A stretch of DNA of 32,139 bases from an uncultured Eubacteriales bacterium (GTDB lineage: Bacteria > Bacillota > Clostridia > Peptostreptococcales > Anaerovoracaceae), in assembly GCA_910583765.1 (NCBI GenBank), contig CAJTYS010000042.1, positions 1-32,139 of the forward strand, in the 5' to 3' direction. Below the pieces are notes generated by a model. The model did no database searches and had not been told where the DNA came from. It saw nothing but the letters and a program-made list of their open reading frames with translations. Within the stretch, counting starts at the first letter, position 1; the number at the start of each line of letters is the position of its first letter. Positions 7,087-17,035 of the stretch are shown here, piece after piece. Both the position numbers and the translations under genes were made by a program.

Positions 7087-7527
7087 CTAACGCTTTCTTC
7101 TCCCTCCGCCTTCTGCCACATGCATTCTAGCAATGGATTTTGCAATGGCGATCTGGGCACGGGCGATCTCATTAGGGTCATGCTTTGTCTCAGTGGTCAG
7201 CCAGTCCTCGGCCTTTGCCTTTTCACTGAGTACCCGCTCCATGTCAATGTCATCCGACCATTCGGCAGCATCTGTATAAATGATGATACTGTCCCGCACA
7301 TCGATGAATCCGCCTGCGATGGCTGCGACTTTCCAGTCCTCATCCTTCTGGCTCTTTCCTTCTTCCTGGATCCACAGTTCACCGATGTCCAGCAGCTTGC
7401 AGGCCCAAGAGTGACCAGCCATGAAGCCTTCATCGCCCTCCAGCGTCCTTACAATGACCAGTTCCACTCTGCCTCTGTAGAACACCTTTGATGGCGTGAT
7501 GACCTCCAGTCTTACTGTTTTACTCAT
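7087..7527 (-). CDS. atpC: ATP synthase F1 subunit epsilon
   Basis: Central-stalk subunit that couples rotation to the alpha3beta3 head and can inhibit ATP hydrolysis. The 146 residues begin with the beta-sandwich pattern VRLEVITPSKVFYRGRVELVIVRTLEGDEGFMAGH. The C-terminal helical part carries many Lys and Glu, as expected. The tail ends in a basic GGGRRKR stretch. The start overlaps the end of atpD by eight bases, which suggests translational coupling. It is the last gene of the operon and is followed by a terminator. Confidence 0.95.
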   Translation of the reverse strand: MSKTVRLEVITPSKVFYRGRVELVIVRTLEGDEGFMAGHSWACKLLDIGELWIQEEGKSQKDEDWKVAAIAGGFIDVRDSIIIYTDAAEWSDDIDMERVLSEKAKAEDWLTTETKHDPNEIARAQIAIAKSIARMHVAEGGGRRKR

Positions 7528-8911
7528 GGCTCTGCTTAAACCTTTCTACGACTTCATCAATGCCGCCTGCTAGGAGGAACATGGATTCCGGTATTTCGTC
7601 ATGCTTACCCTCCAGGATCTCTTTAAAGCCTCTGATCGTCTCTTTCAATGGCAGGTATTTGCCTGGTGTCCCAGTGAACTGTTCTGCTACGCTGAACGGC
7701 TGGGATAGGAACCTCTGGATCTTTCTAGCCCTGTTCACTACCAACTTGTCGGAATCCGATAATTCGTCCATGCCCAAAATAGCGATGATATCCTGCAGGT
7801 CCTTGTATCTTTGCAGCACTTCCTGTACGCCTCTGGCCGTGTTGTAGTGCTCTTCTCCTAAAATCAGCGGATCCATGATTCTAGAGGTGGATTCCAGTGG
7901 GTCCACCGCCGGATAGATCCCCAATTCAGTAATGGCGCGAGACAACACGGTTGTCGCGTCCAAGTGCGCGAAGGTCGTGGCTGGCGCTGGGTCCGTCAAG
8001 TCATCTGCGGGAACGTAAATGGCCTGAACGGATGTAATGGATCCCTTCTTTGTGGAAGCGATTCTTTCCTGCAGCGCGCCCATTTCCGTCGCCAATGTCG
8101 GCTGATAGCCTACTGCCGAAGGCACCCGCCCTAACAGGGCCGACACTTCGGAACCCGCCTGAGTGAATCGGAAAATATTATCAATGAATAGGAGCACATC
8201 CTGCCCTTCCTGATCTCTGAAATATTCTGCCATGGTCAGACCGGTCAAAGCTACCCGCATCCTGGCTCCAGGCGGCTCGTTCATCTGTCCGAACACCATG
8301 GCCGTCTTGTCGATTACGCCGGATTCGATCATTTCATAGTATAGATCGTTTCCTTCCCTGGTCCTCTCGCCAACGCCCGCGAACACGGAAATACCGCCGT
8401 GTTCCCTGGCGATATTGCTGATCAGTTCCTGGATGAGCACTGTTTTTCCAACGCCAGCGCCGCCAAACAGACCAACCTTTCCGCCTCTTGTGTATGGAGC
8501 GATCAGGTCAATGACCTTGATCCCTGTTTCAAAAATTTGCGCAGTCGTGTCCTGTTCGTTGAACTCCGGCGCGCTCCTATGGATCGAAGCTCTTGCTTTC
8601 GTAGCAACTGGGCCTTTTTCGTCAATGGTTTCTCCGATCACATTGAACATCCTTCCCAAAACATCGTTGCCCACAGGAACCTGAATCGGCGCGCCTGTGT
8701 CAATGGCTTCCATGCCTCGGGTCATTCCATCCGTGGAAGAAAGCGCGACACAGCGTACCACGTCATCGCCAATGTGCTGAGCGACTTCCGTCACAATGGT
8801 CCTTCCTTCATATTCAATGTTGATGGCGTTTAACAATTCCGGGATTTCTTCCGGTGCGAATTTTATATCAATGACAGGCCCTATAATCTGGTGTATGATT
8901 CCTTTGCCCAT
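7520..8911 (-). CDS. atpD: ATP synthase F1 subunit beta
   Basis: Catalytic subunit of the F1 head. Its 463 residues are the normal length. Walker A reads GGAGVGKT, the catalytic Glu-bearing segment GERTREG follows, and the region VLLFIDNIFRFTQAGSEVSALLGR precedes the DELSDSD motif that contacts the rotor. A strong ribosome-binding site (TAGGAGGT) stands before the ATG. It sits between atpG and atpC in the standard gene order. Confidence 0.98.
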   Translation of the reverse strand: MGKGIIHQIIGPVIDIKFAPEEIPELLNAINIEYEGRTIVTEVAQHIGDDVVRCVALSSTDGMTRGMEAIDTGAPIQVPVGNDVLGRMFNVIGETIDEKGPVATKARASIHRSAPEFNEQDTTAQIFETGIKVIDLIAPYTRGGKVGLFGGAGVGKTVLIQELISNIAREHGGISVFAGVGERTREGNDLYYEMIESGVIDKTAMVFGQMNEPPGARMRVALTGLTMAEYFRDQEGQDVLLFIDNIFRFTQAGSEVSALLGRVPSAVGYQPTLATEMGALQERIASTKKGSITSVQAIYVPADDLTDPAPATTFAHLDATTVLSRAITELGIYPAVDPLESTSRIMDPLILGEEHYNTARGVQEVLQRYKDLQDIIAILGMDELSDSDKLVVNRARKIQRFLSQPFSVAEQFTGTPGKYLPLKETIRGFKEILEGKHDEIPESMFLLAGGIDEVVERFKQSHE

Positions 8912-8925
8912 AGTTACCTCCTACT

Positions 8926-9792
8926 TTATTTTTGTGCCTCTGAACCGGCTACGATTTCGATGATCTGATCCGTAATGGACGATTGACGCGCCCTGTTATA
9001 GTACAGAGACAGATTATCTAGCATTTCCCTGGCATTGTCTGTTGCGTTTTCCATAGCCATTCGTCTTGCCGCATGTTCACAGGTGGCGGATTCCACCACA
9101 GCTGCATAGACCATCATTTCCACGTATTTTGGGATGAGGTAGTTAAAAACCGCTTCCACGGATGGCTCGTACTCCACCTCTTTTTCCAACTGCATGATGT
9201 CGGGATCTTGCTCAATGTCAAAAGGCAATAGCGTGACATTTTTCACTTCCTGCTCCAAACTGCTGATAAAGGAGGTATAAATCAGGACAACTTCATCGAT
9301 TTCCCCTGAGTTGTACATTTCAATGATCGGCCGGCTCATTTCCTGTGTTTCCAAAAAGGAGATGCTTTCAGGAGGTTCCAGGTATTCGCTGTAAATATCA
9401 TAGCCTCGCTTTTGAAAATATTCCTTGCCCTTGTTTCCGATGGCAATGATCACTGGTTTTTCCCAGTCAGCCAGGATCTCCCGTTCCGCCTCTTTGATCA
9501 CATTGGAATTAAATCCACCGCAAAGGCCCTTACTGCTGGTCACAATAATATAGCAAGTCGTCTTGATTTCCCGATTTCCCAGAAGGTAATGCCTGGGGAC
9601 ATCGCTGCTGTTATTAAAGATTTCCGCAATAGAATGGGTGATATAATGAAAATTTTCGTTGGTCTTTTCAAAGGTGGCTTTGGCTTTTCTCAGTTTGCCG
9701 GCAGATACCAGCTTCATGGCGTTTGTGATATGTTCCGTGCTGGTAACGCTTTTGATCCGGCGTTTAATATCTTGCGTATTGCTGCTCGCCAT
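8926..9792 (-). CDS. atpG: ATP synthase F1 subunit gamma
   Basis: Rotating central stalk. The 288-residue protein has the two conserved terminal helices: N-terminal DIKRRIKSVTSTEHITNAM and C-terminal RRMAMENATDNAREM ending in the ITDQIIEIVAGSEA motif. The Rossmann-like middle has the SKGLCGGFN segment. The start follows GGGAGGGGAAGGA. It lies 14 bases upstream of atpD and 24 bases downstream of atpA. Confidence 0.97.
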   Translation of the reverse strand: MASSNTQDIKRRIKSVTSTEHITNAMKLVSAGKLRKAKATFEKTNENFHYITHSIAEIFNNSSDVPRHYLLGNREIKTTCYIIVTSSKGLCGGFNSNVIKEAEREILADWEKPVIIAIGNKGKEYFQKRGYDIYSEYLEPPESISFLETQEMSRPIIEMYNSGEIDEVVLIYTSFISSLEQEVKNVTLLPFDIEQDPDIMQLEKEVEYEPSVEAVFNYLIPKYVEMMVYAAVVESATCEHAARRMAMENATDNAREMLDNLSLYYNRARQSSITDQIIEIVAGSEAQK

Positions 9793-9816
9793 TCCTTCCC
9801 CTCCCTTTTCATCAAA

Positions 9817-11340
<1,524 letters not shown>

Positions 11341-11355
11341 ATGGCCATCTCCTCC

Positions 11356-11895
11356 TTATCTTTCCATGATTTTGCTTCCCAAATCTTCAAAGCGTTTCCG
11401 TATGGAAGCGTCAATGATGCGGCCGTCTACCAGAATCTTTATGCCGCCAATCAGTTTAGGGTCCAGCTTGTTGTCCAGTTTTACTGTCTCCCGCAACAGG
11501 CCGGAGGTCTGTGCCTCCAGCTTTTCTAACTGCTGTGGCTTTAAAGGCTGCACAGAATAAACGGTCCCGTAAAAGACGCCTTCTTCATGGTGGACCATGT
11601 CCTCGTATGCTTTGATGATCCTTGGAAGATGGTATGTCCTTCCTTTATCCACCAGGATGTACAGCAGGTTCAAGAGTTCCTGACTGATCTGCTCGGAAAA
11701 AACCTGCTTGATGACTGCCTTTTTTTCCACTGCGGAAATAGCCGGATAATTGATGAACGTATGAAATTCAGGCTCTTTTTCCAGAATGTCAAGAACCTGG
11801 CGCGCTTCTTCCAAAATCAAATCGCGCTTGCCGACTTCACTCGCGGCCTGCAGCAGCGCGCTGCCGTAAGTCGTCCCAATCGTCAGTTCTGCCAT
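11356..11895 (-). CDS. atpH: ATP synthase F1 subunit delta
   Basis: Peripheral-stalk cap joining subunit b to alpha. The 179-residue protein begins with a helical domain (YGSALLQAASEVGKRD) and ends with the conserved KLDPKLIGGIKILVDGRIIDASIRKRFEDL pattern (family form: GGxxxxxxxxxxDxSxxxxL). Its first 13 bases overlap the end of atpF, indicating coupled translation. Confidence 0.96.
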   Translation of the reverse strand: MAELTIGTTYGSALLQAASEVGKRDLILEEARQVLDILEKEPEFHTFINYPAISAVEKKAVIKQVFSEQISQELLNLLYILVDKGRTYHLPRIIKAYEDMVHHEEGVFYGTVYSVQPLKPQQLEKLEAQTSGLLRETVKLDNKLDPKLIGGIKILVDGRIIDASIRKRFEDLGSKIMER

Positions 11896-12389
11896 TGCCT
11901 TGTACCTGCCTGTTCAATAATCTCATCAACGATCTGATCCTGGCCAACCTGTCCGATGCTCCGCTCTACGATCTTTTCCGCTGCCAGCAGCGCCAGCACC
12001 GCTACTTGCTGTTTCATGTCAGCCAGCGCTTTTTGACGCTCCCGTTCGATCTGTTTTTCCGCGGAAACGATCATCGAGTCCGCCTTCGCATGGGCATCTT
12101 CAATGATGTCAGCAGCCTGGGATTCCGCTTGGATTTTCGCCTGCTTTATGATCTCACGGCCTTCTTCTTCTACCTTTGCGATTTGCCGATTGTAATTTTC
12201 CATCTTCTCATCGGCTCTTCGATTGGTCAGTTCCGCATTGTCAAGGGCGTCCCGAATGGACTGCTTTCTGGTGTCCATCAAGTTCAAAAACGGCTTGTAT
12301 AAAAATTTTGTCAGCAGCCCTACTAAAATCAGGAAATTGATCAAGTAAAACACAAATTGAATCAAATTGACTCCCAATGCCTCTGCCAT
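11883..12389 (-). CDS. atpF: ATP synthase F0 subunit b
   Basis: Peripheral-stalk subunit of 168 residues: one N-terminal membrane helix (about residues 8-28, FVFYLINFLILVGLLTKFL), then FLNLMDTRKQSIRDALDNAE and a long charged right-handed coiled coil. An AGGAGGGT site precedes the ATG. It overlaps atpH by 13 bases. A single b-type gene implies a homodimeric stalk. Confidence 0.96.
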   Translation of the reverse strand: MAEALGVNLIQFVFYLINFLILVGLLTKFLYKPFLNLMDTRKQSIRDALDNAELTNRRADEKMENYNRQIAKVEEEGREIIKQAKIQAESQAADIIEDAHAKADSMIVSAEKQIERERQKALADMKQQVAVLALLAAEKIVERSIGQVGQDQIVDEIIEQAGTRQWQN

Positions 12390-12431
12390 AGCTTCACCCT
12401 CCTTTTCCTATTTGATGTACGATCTGCCTGT

Positions 12432-12653
12432 CTACAGCTTCGCAAACAGCAGGAAGGCTACAAGGAGTCCGTAAATACTCAAAGATTCCATGAACGCAAA
12501 GGAAAGGATCATATTTGTACGCAGCATGCCAGCTGCTTCTGGCTGACGAGCCATTCCTTCCAAACCTTTCGCCGCGGCCAGGCCCTGTCCGATTCCAGGC
12601 CCGATCGTCGCTAAACCAATCGCCAATGCTGCTCCTATTGCTATTAAACCCAT
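12432..12653 (-). CDS. atpE: ATP synthase F0 subunit c, with sodium-binding residues
   Basis: Rotor-ring proteolipid of only 73 residues, two membrane helices joined by the ARQPEA loop. The ion site shows Gln23 (in GPGIGQG), Glu56, Ser57 and Tyr61 (MESLSIY). This spacing equals the Gln32/Glu65/Ser66/Tyr70 set of the sodium-translocating Ilyobacter tartaricus c-ring; proton-type rings usually lack the Gln and the Ser next to the Glu. Na+ coupling is therefore likely, by inference. A longer frame on the same strand (12394-12684) overlaps it but is a shadow. An intercistronic hairpin lies upstream and may help raise its expression. Confidence 0.97.
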   Translation of the reverse strand: MGLIAIGAALAIGLATIGPGIGQGLAAAKGLEGMARQPEAAGMLRTNMILSFAFMESLSIYGLLVAFLLFAKL

Positions 12654-12693
12654 CTTTCATTTCTCCTTTCAATTTGTAAATCATTCTATTTCC

Positions 12694-12717
12694 AGCAGGT
12701 TCTTTCTAGAACCCGCT
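12694..12717 (-). other. Intercistronic hairpin between atpB and atpE
   Basis: AGCAGGTTC (12694-12702) and GAACCCGCT (12709-12717) pair over nine positions with one G-T. It lies in the 96-base gap before atpE. It has no useful U-tract, so it is more likely an mRNA stability or translation element that supports high c-subunit synthesis than a terminator. Confidence 0.45.
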
Positions 12718-12749
12718 TTCAAACAATACTTGCGCGGCTAGCCCTTGCT

Positions 12750-13436
12750 CTATGCGTGGGCCGCCAATTCTTCTCCCTCTTCCAGTTCAGGAAGCGCCTC
12801 TTGAATATAAATTCCTGTCAGCAGAGAAAACACCAGAGCCTGCACCAGTCCCATCAAAACGCTGAGTCCCTGCATGATGACCGGAAGGCCGATGGGGATC
12901 AGTTCAAAAAAGGACTCGGTGACAGTCTCTTCACCAAAGACATTGCCGTAAAGCCTTAGAGTCAAAGACACTGGCTTTACCAGCTCTTCCAATATCATAA
13001 GCGGCAGCAGGAACGCAAAAGGCTTGAGCAGGTGTTTGAAATAACACAGGCCATGATGCTCTCTGACTCCGATGATCTGGACCGCGAAAAAAACGATGAT
13101 CGCCATGGCCGCCGTGCAGTTGATGGAACTGGTTGGCGCGGCTAACCCGTTGACATGGCCGGAACCAGGCAGCAATCCTGAATAATTGGCGATCAGAATG
13201 TAAATGAACAGCGTCGCTACCAGAGGGAAATATCTCTTGCAGGCTTTGCCGCCCAAGATGCCTTCAAAGAAGTTATACAAACTTTCTATGGCCCATTCCA
13301 TGAAATTCTGCATCCCTGATGGGACCATCTGCAGCCGCTTTCCCGCGATCATGGAAAGTACCACCAATATGATCGTAATGACCGTGCTCGTGATCATGCC
13401 ATTTGAAATCCCAATGGCGTTTAAAGTCTCTATCAT
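12750..13436 (-). CDS. atpB: ATP synthase F0 subunit a
   Basis: Stator membrane subunit, 228 residues with five or six hydrophobic helices, forming the ion channels against the c-ring. The essential Arg lies in the conserved segment SLTLRLYGNVFGEE, and the last helices read IMQGLSVLMGLVQALVFSLLTGIYIQEA. It starts at an ATG after GGAGAGC, four bases downstream of atpI. The a subunit would determine ion access together with the sodium-type c-ring. Confidence 0.96.
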   Translation of the reverse strand: MIETLNAIGISNGMITSTVITIILVVLSMIAGKRLQMVPSGMQNFMEWAIESLYNFFEGILGGKACKRYFPLVATLFIYILIANYSGLLPGSGHVNGLAAPTSSINCTAAMAIIVFFAVQIIGVREHHGLCYFKHLLKPFAFLLPLMILEELVKPVSLTLRLYGNVFGEETVTESFFELIPIGLPVIMQGLSVLMGLVQALVFSLLTGIYIQEALPELEEGEELAAHA

Positions 13437-13440
13437 ATCG

Positions 13441-13767
13441 TTATCTGCTCTCCTTTCGTCTGTCCTCTTGTTTTTTTTGTCCTAGTGCCAAAACTTTGTT
13501 CATGATCGTTAAGGCCACGGCTGTCCCGATCAAAAATGCGATCCCGTCAAAAGGCATCACGTTCCGCGTAAAAAACGCTGCTGCCAGCACTAGTATGTTC
13601 ACAGCATAGCTAATGAAGGATCTGGCATACAGCCCTCCCAAAGAATCCATGCCGCTGTTTTCAGATGCATGTTCTTTCAAGTATTTCTGCCAAATGAAAA
13701 GGTTTTTTAGATGCCCCGCGGCACCTCCAAATATCAGCCCTGCGATCGCTCCAATGGCATAAGTCAC
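13441..13767 (-). CDS. atpI: ATP synthase subunit I family protein
   Basis: A 108-residue protein with three or four hydrophobic segments (for example YAIGAIAGLIFGGAAGHL and SYAVNILVLAAAFF) and a basic, hydrophilic tail. Size, membrane character and position as the first gene before atpB match the AtpI family, which assists c-ring assembly and possibly ion supply. Translation appears to start at GTG; AAGGA lies immediately before it and GGAG 13 bases before, so the start is slightly uncertain. Confidence 0.82.
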   Translation of the reverse strand: MTYAIGAIAGLIFGGAAGHLKNLFIWQKYLKEHASENSGMDSLGGLYARSFISYAVNILVLAAAFFTRNVMPFDGIAFLIGTAVALTIMNKVLALGQKKQEDRRKESR

Positions 13768-14083
13768 TTTCCTTCATCTCTCCTTTATCGAGTTCTGCCT
13801 CAATTTGTCCGCTTCTTCCCAAATAGCCTGGAAGCATACGAACTTTTTTGCCATGCATCTTATATTATAAACCTTTTCTATGAAAAGTAAAGAAATGTTA
13901 AAGATTAAGCAAATTTTTTTGCCCAGCCCTCGTTCTTTTCTTGAAAACCCCTGAATTTTCAATGTGTTCCCGTCAAATCGCCTATTTACGATTATGAAGA
14001 AGACGGGAAATTACAGCAAAATTTTTCACAATTCATCCCATAAATTTGCCGAAAACCACCCGTTTTTTATGACTAATTTGCTA
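13768..14083. other. 316-base intergenic region upstream of the atp operon
   Basis: It holds the atp promoter and a leader of about 90 bases. The leader could encode a 26-residue peptide (13774-13854, minus) starting close to the predicted transcript start, but nothing supports its translation. CCCGTC (13969-13974) and GACGGG (14002-14007) form a short inverted repeat with nested ATCG/CGAT arms. I see no convincing terminator for the MATE gene that ends at 14084. Confidence 0.4.
13864..13891 (-). promoter_or_regulatory. Vegetative promoter of the ATP synthase operon
   Basis: On the minus strand TTTACT (13886-13891) and TATAAT (13864-13869) are separated by 16 bases. The -10 box is perfect and the region is A/T rich. 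Transcription would start near 13857, about 90 bases before atpI. Confidence 0.75.
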
Positions 14084-15472
14084 TCACTCTGTTTGCTCAC
14101 CAGATTCCAAAACAATGTTCCTCACCCACTTTTTGGAGAAAAACCGCTTTGTCAAAGCCAGACCTTTCACGACTTCCTCTAACTTGACCGCGAGGACCGC
14201 CAAGTAAATGGGCCAGCGCAGCACCAGGGAAGCGAAAAATGCCATCGGCACGCCAATGCACCACACGGACAGCACTTCTGCCAGCATAGCGAACCTGGTG
14301 TCACCCCCGCAGCGAAGCACGCCTGTGATAATGACCCCATTATAAACAGACAGCCACATGCAGCACCCATATACAATGAGGATCAAAAATGCGTAATGAG
14401 CGCCTTGCTCTGTGAAGTCAAAGAGTCCCAGCAATGTCTTGCCAAACAAAATCAACAGCCCGCCGCCGCATGCGCCAATGACAAGACCAATGACCACCAG
14501 CTTTTTTGCCAGGCGATACGCATAATCCAGTTTGCCTTCGCCAAGCTTTTGCCCCACTAAGATCAGCACAGCGTCTCCAACGCTGAAAGCTGCCAGGATA
14601 AACAAATTGTTGATGGTATTGCATGCCTGCACCGCGGCGCCTTCTGTCACGCCGATCCTGGCAAAAGCAGCGATATACAGCGCGGTTCCCAATCCCCACA
14701 TGCTCTCGTTAATTGTGGTTGGGACAGCGTTTTTAACGACTTTCAGCGCCAGCTCTTTGCGGAAGCCAAAAAACTCTCTGATTGGCCCGCGAATGATGTT
14801 ATGTCTTCCAAACACCACATACAAACTCAAGGTCAGCTCCAAAACGCGCGCGAGCGCAGTAGCCAGCGCAGCTCCCGTCACGCCTAGTTTCGGCGCGCCA
14901 AAGCTGCCAAATATGAGCACATAGTTGAGGAAGGTGTTTGTCAAAAATGCTGCTCCGCTGATATAAAGAGGAATCTTGGTCTGCTGCGTTGCCCGCAGAG
15001 CCGCGGTCAAGGGCACTGTCACGGCATTGCACAAAAAGGTCAGAGCCCCTGTCCGCACATAGCTGGAGCCAAGTTCTATGATCTCAGGAAAATTAGTGAA
15101 GATCCGCAGCACGTATTGAGGAAAAAACATGGCTGCGATAAAGAAAAGCAGGCTTACGCTCAGATTGACCGTTATGGCAAAGCCTGTGGTCCTTCGTATA
15201 TTGGACAGATCTTTTGCGCCAAAATATTGAGCCATGAAAGTGGCGCAGCCGCTGGTGAATCCAAAGAGCATCATCCAATGGATAAAATAAATCTGCACGG
15301 ACACGCCAACTGCGTTTAGCTCTGCTTCCCCCAGGCTCCCTACCATCAGATTGTCCACTAAGCTGAGGGAAGAGGCGATCAAACTCTGAAGCGCGATAGG
15401 CAAGGCCACCACTGCCAGAGTTCTCAAAAGCGCCCTATTATTAATATGATTTAAGTCTTCTCGTTTTTGCAT
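14084..15472 (-). CDS. MATE-family multidrug/organic cation exporter
   Basis: A 462-residue membrane protein with about twelve hydrophobic helices in two similar halves. The N-terminal half has LPIALQSLIASSLSLVDNLMVGSLGE, and the middle has GVTGAALATALARVLE, both hallmarks of MATE exporters, which use Na+ or H+ gradients to expel organic cations. The start overlaps the end of the wecA-like gene by 22 bases, so it belongs to the yhbY-truA-deaminase-wecA transcription unit even though the functions do not obviously belong together. The other MATE gene in this window (27409) has clearly different sequence and is not a recent duplicate. Confidence 0.92.
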   Translation of the reverse strand: MQKREDLNHINNRALLRTLAVVALPIALQSLIASSLSLVDNLMVGSLGEAELNAVGVSVQIYFIHWMMLFGFTSGCATFMAQYFGAKDLSNIRRTTGFAITVNLSVSLLFFIAAMFFPQYVLRIFTNFPEIIELGSSYVRTGALTFLCNAVTVPLTAALRATQQTKIPLYISGAAFLTNTFLNYVLIFGSFGAPKLGVTGAALATALARVLELTLSLYVVFGRHNIIRGPIREFFGFRKELALKVVKNAVPTTINESMWGLGTALYIAAFARIGVTEGAAVQACNTINNLFILAAFSVGDAVLILVGQKLGEGKLDYAYRLAKKLVVIGLVIGACGGGLLILFGKTLLGLFDFTEQGAHYAFLILIVYGCCMWLSVYNGVIITGVLRCGGDTRFAMLAEVLSVWCIGVPMAFFASLVLRWPIYLAVLAVKLEEVVKGLALTKRFFSKKWVRNIVLESGEQTE

Positions 15473-16572
15473 TCTTCCTTCCTACTTTTTTTCTCTTTGC
15501 TTTCTTCTTTGCGAATATTGACTGCGTGGATCTCTATTTTCTTGTTGCTGGTGTCAGAAAGCAGCACATACAGCAGCATGACGGCAATGGCTAGAAGTCC
15601 CAGGCATTCTACCATCAGTCCCCTGCTGTACTCTACGGCCACCACACCCATGATGCCACTGATACAGTACATGATCATCACAGATCTGCGGTGTCCAAAG
15701 CCCGCCCGCATGATCCGGTGATGTAAATGTTCTTTGTCTGCCACCACGATAGATTGTCTTTTGACGATGCGTCTAAGAATGGCAAAAGCAGTGTCAAAGA
15801 TCGGCAGTCCCAATACCAGGGCCGGAATTGCCACGGCCACTACAGTGGCGCTTTTTACTGGCTGGATCAAGGAAAAGGTCGCCAGGCAAAATCCCAGGAA
15901 CTGAGAACCGCTGTCCCCCATGAAAACCTTTGCCGGATGGAAATTGTAAGGCAAAAATCCCAGCGCGCCGCCTGCGATGGCCAGCATCGCAGTGGTGGCC
16001 ACATAATGGCCCCTGGTGTATCCCGCATAGGCGATGCAAAGGGACGCGATGGCCGCGATCCCTGCTGCCAGGCCATCCAGACCATCCACCAAATTGATGG
16101 CGTTGGTGATCCCTACGATCCAGATCACTGTGATGATGAACGAAGGAACATTGCCAAAAGCCAAATCGCCCCCTCCTAAAAATCCGTCAATGAAGTTCAG
16201 TTTGATGCCAGAAGCGTAAACGACGCAGCCACAAACGATCTGCCCCAGCAGCTTTAGCATTGGGCTGATGTTTTTCAAATCATCTGCCACTCCAAACAAG
16301 TAGATGAGCACGCCGCCGATCAAAAGGCCGCCTATGCTTTTTCCCGGAATAAAGGCAGGCATGATAAAGATGAACGTGGAGAGCATGACGCCGATAAAAA
16401 TCGCCATGCCGCCGAATCGAGGCATGGGCCTGTCATGGACTCTTCGTTCATCCTTGGGCACATCCATTGCCCCTATCTTTGGTGCCAGCCAAATGGCCAT
16501 CGGGGTAAAAATAACAGCTGCCGCGAACGCGGTCAGAAATGAACCCCATAGTGCGAAATAATTGATCTCCAC
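15451..16572 (-). CDS. Undecaprenyl-phosphate N-acetylhexosamine-1-phosphate transferase (WecA/TagO type)
   Basis: Polytopic enzyme that loads the first sugar phosphate onto undecaprenyl phosphate for teichoic acid or surface polysaccharide synthesis. Of the 373 residues, visible family motifs are DVPKDERRVHDRPMPRFGG at the N-terminus, VADDLKN (the metal-binding Asp pair), NAINLVDGLDGLAAG, FMGDSGSQFLG and the HLHHRIMRAG motif typical of the WecA branch. About ten membrane helices are followed by a charged KE-rich tail. It starts with GTG behind AGGAG, one base after the deaminase stop codon. Confidence 0.9.
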   Translation of the reverse strand: MEINYFALWGSFLTAFAAAVIFTPMAIWLAPKIGAMDVPKDERRVHDRPMPRFGGMAIFIGVMLSTFIFIMPAFIPGKSIGGLLIGGVLIYLFGVADDLKNISPMLKLLGQIVCGCVVYASGIKLNFIDGFLGGGDLAFGNVPSFIITVIWIVGITNAINLVDGLDGLAAGIAAIASLCIAYAGYTRGHYVATTAMLAIAGGALGFLPYNFHPAKVFMGDSGSQFLGFCLATFSLIQPVKSATVVAVAIPALVLGLPIFDTAFAILRRIVKRQSIVVADKEHLHHRIMRAGFGHRRSVMIMYCISGIMGVVAVEYSRGLMVECLGLLAIAVMLLYVLLSDTSNKKIEIHAVNIRKEESKEKKSRKEECKNEKT

Positions 16573-16573
16573 G

Positions 16574-17035
16574 TTACTGGTCTCCTAACATTACGATTTT
16601 GAGTCCCGCTTCCGCAAGGATGTCCACTGACATCTGATCCGGATATCCTTCTTTCACCACGATCCTCTTGATGCCTGCGTTAATGATCATCTTCGCGCAG
16701 ATGACGCAAGGCTGATTCGTTATGTATATGGCAGCGCCTTCGATGCTGTGGCCCAGTGTCGCGGCTTGGATAATGGCGTTTTGTTCCGCATGAAGAGCCC
16801 TGCACAATTCATGCCGCTCACCAGAAGGGATCCCCAACTGCTCTCGCAGGCAGCCGCCTTCCCGCTCGCCGCAGTGTTCTAATCCCTGAGGCGCGCCATT
16901 ATATCCTGTGGCAATGATATGCCTGTCCTGCACAATGACCGCGCCTACCTGCCGCCGCAGGCAAGTAGAGCGTTCTGCTGTGAGCACTGCCATTTTCATA
17001 AAATATTCATCCCATCCCGGACGTTGATCTTTCAT
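16574..17035 (-). CDS. dCMP deaminase (ComEB-like)
   Basis: Zinc enzyme converting dCMP to dUMP, supplying dTMP synthesis. The 153-residue protein has the deaminase zinc site: His82 and Glu84 in HAEQNAI, and Cys110 and Cys113 in PCVICAK. The insert GYNGAPQGLEHC after residue 43 is typical of dCMP deaminases and ComEB. An AGGAGG site precedes the ATG, inside the end of truA, which it overlaps by 29 bases. No competence genes are adjacent, so a pure nucleotide-metabolism role is enough. Confidence 0.92.
   Translation of the reverse strand: MKDQRPGWDEYFMKMAVLTAERSTCLRRQVGAVIVQDRHIIATGYNGAPQGLEHCGEREGGCLREQLGIPSGERHELCRALHAEQNAIIQAATLGHSIEGAAIYITNQPCVICAKMIINAGIKRIVVKEGYPDQMSVDILAEAGLKIVMLGDQ

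Noticed and set aside
8399..8833. Forward-strand frames opposite the ATP synthase genes
   Set aside because: They are antisense to conserved atp genes and have no family resemblance or ribosome-binding sites of note.
12394..12684. Overlapping frame on the same strand as atpE
   Set aside because: Its product looks like scrambled sequence; the c-subunit frame is certain.
13774..13854. Possible 26-residue leader peptide before atpI
   Set aside because: It begins almost at the predicted transcript start, has no ribosome-binding site and shows no run of regulatory codons.
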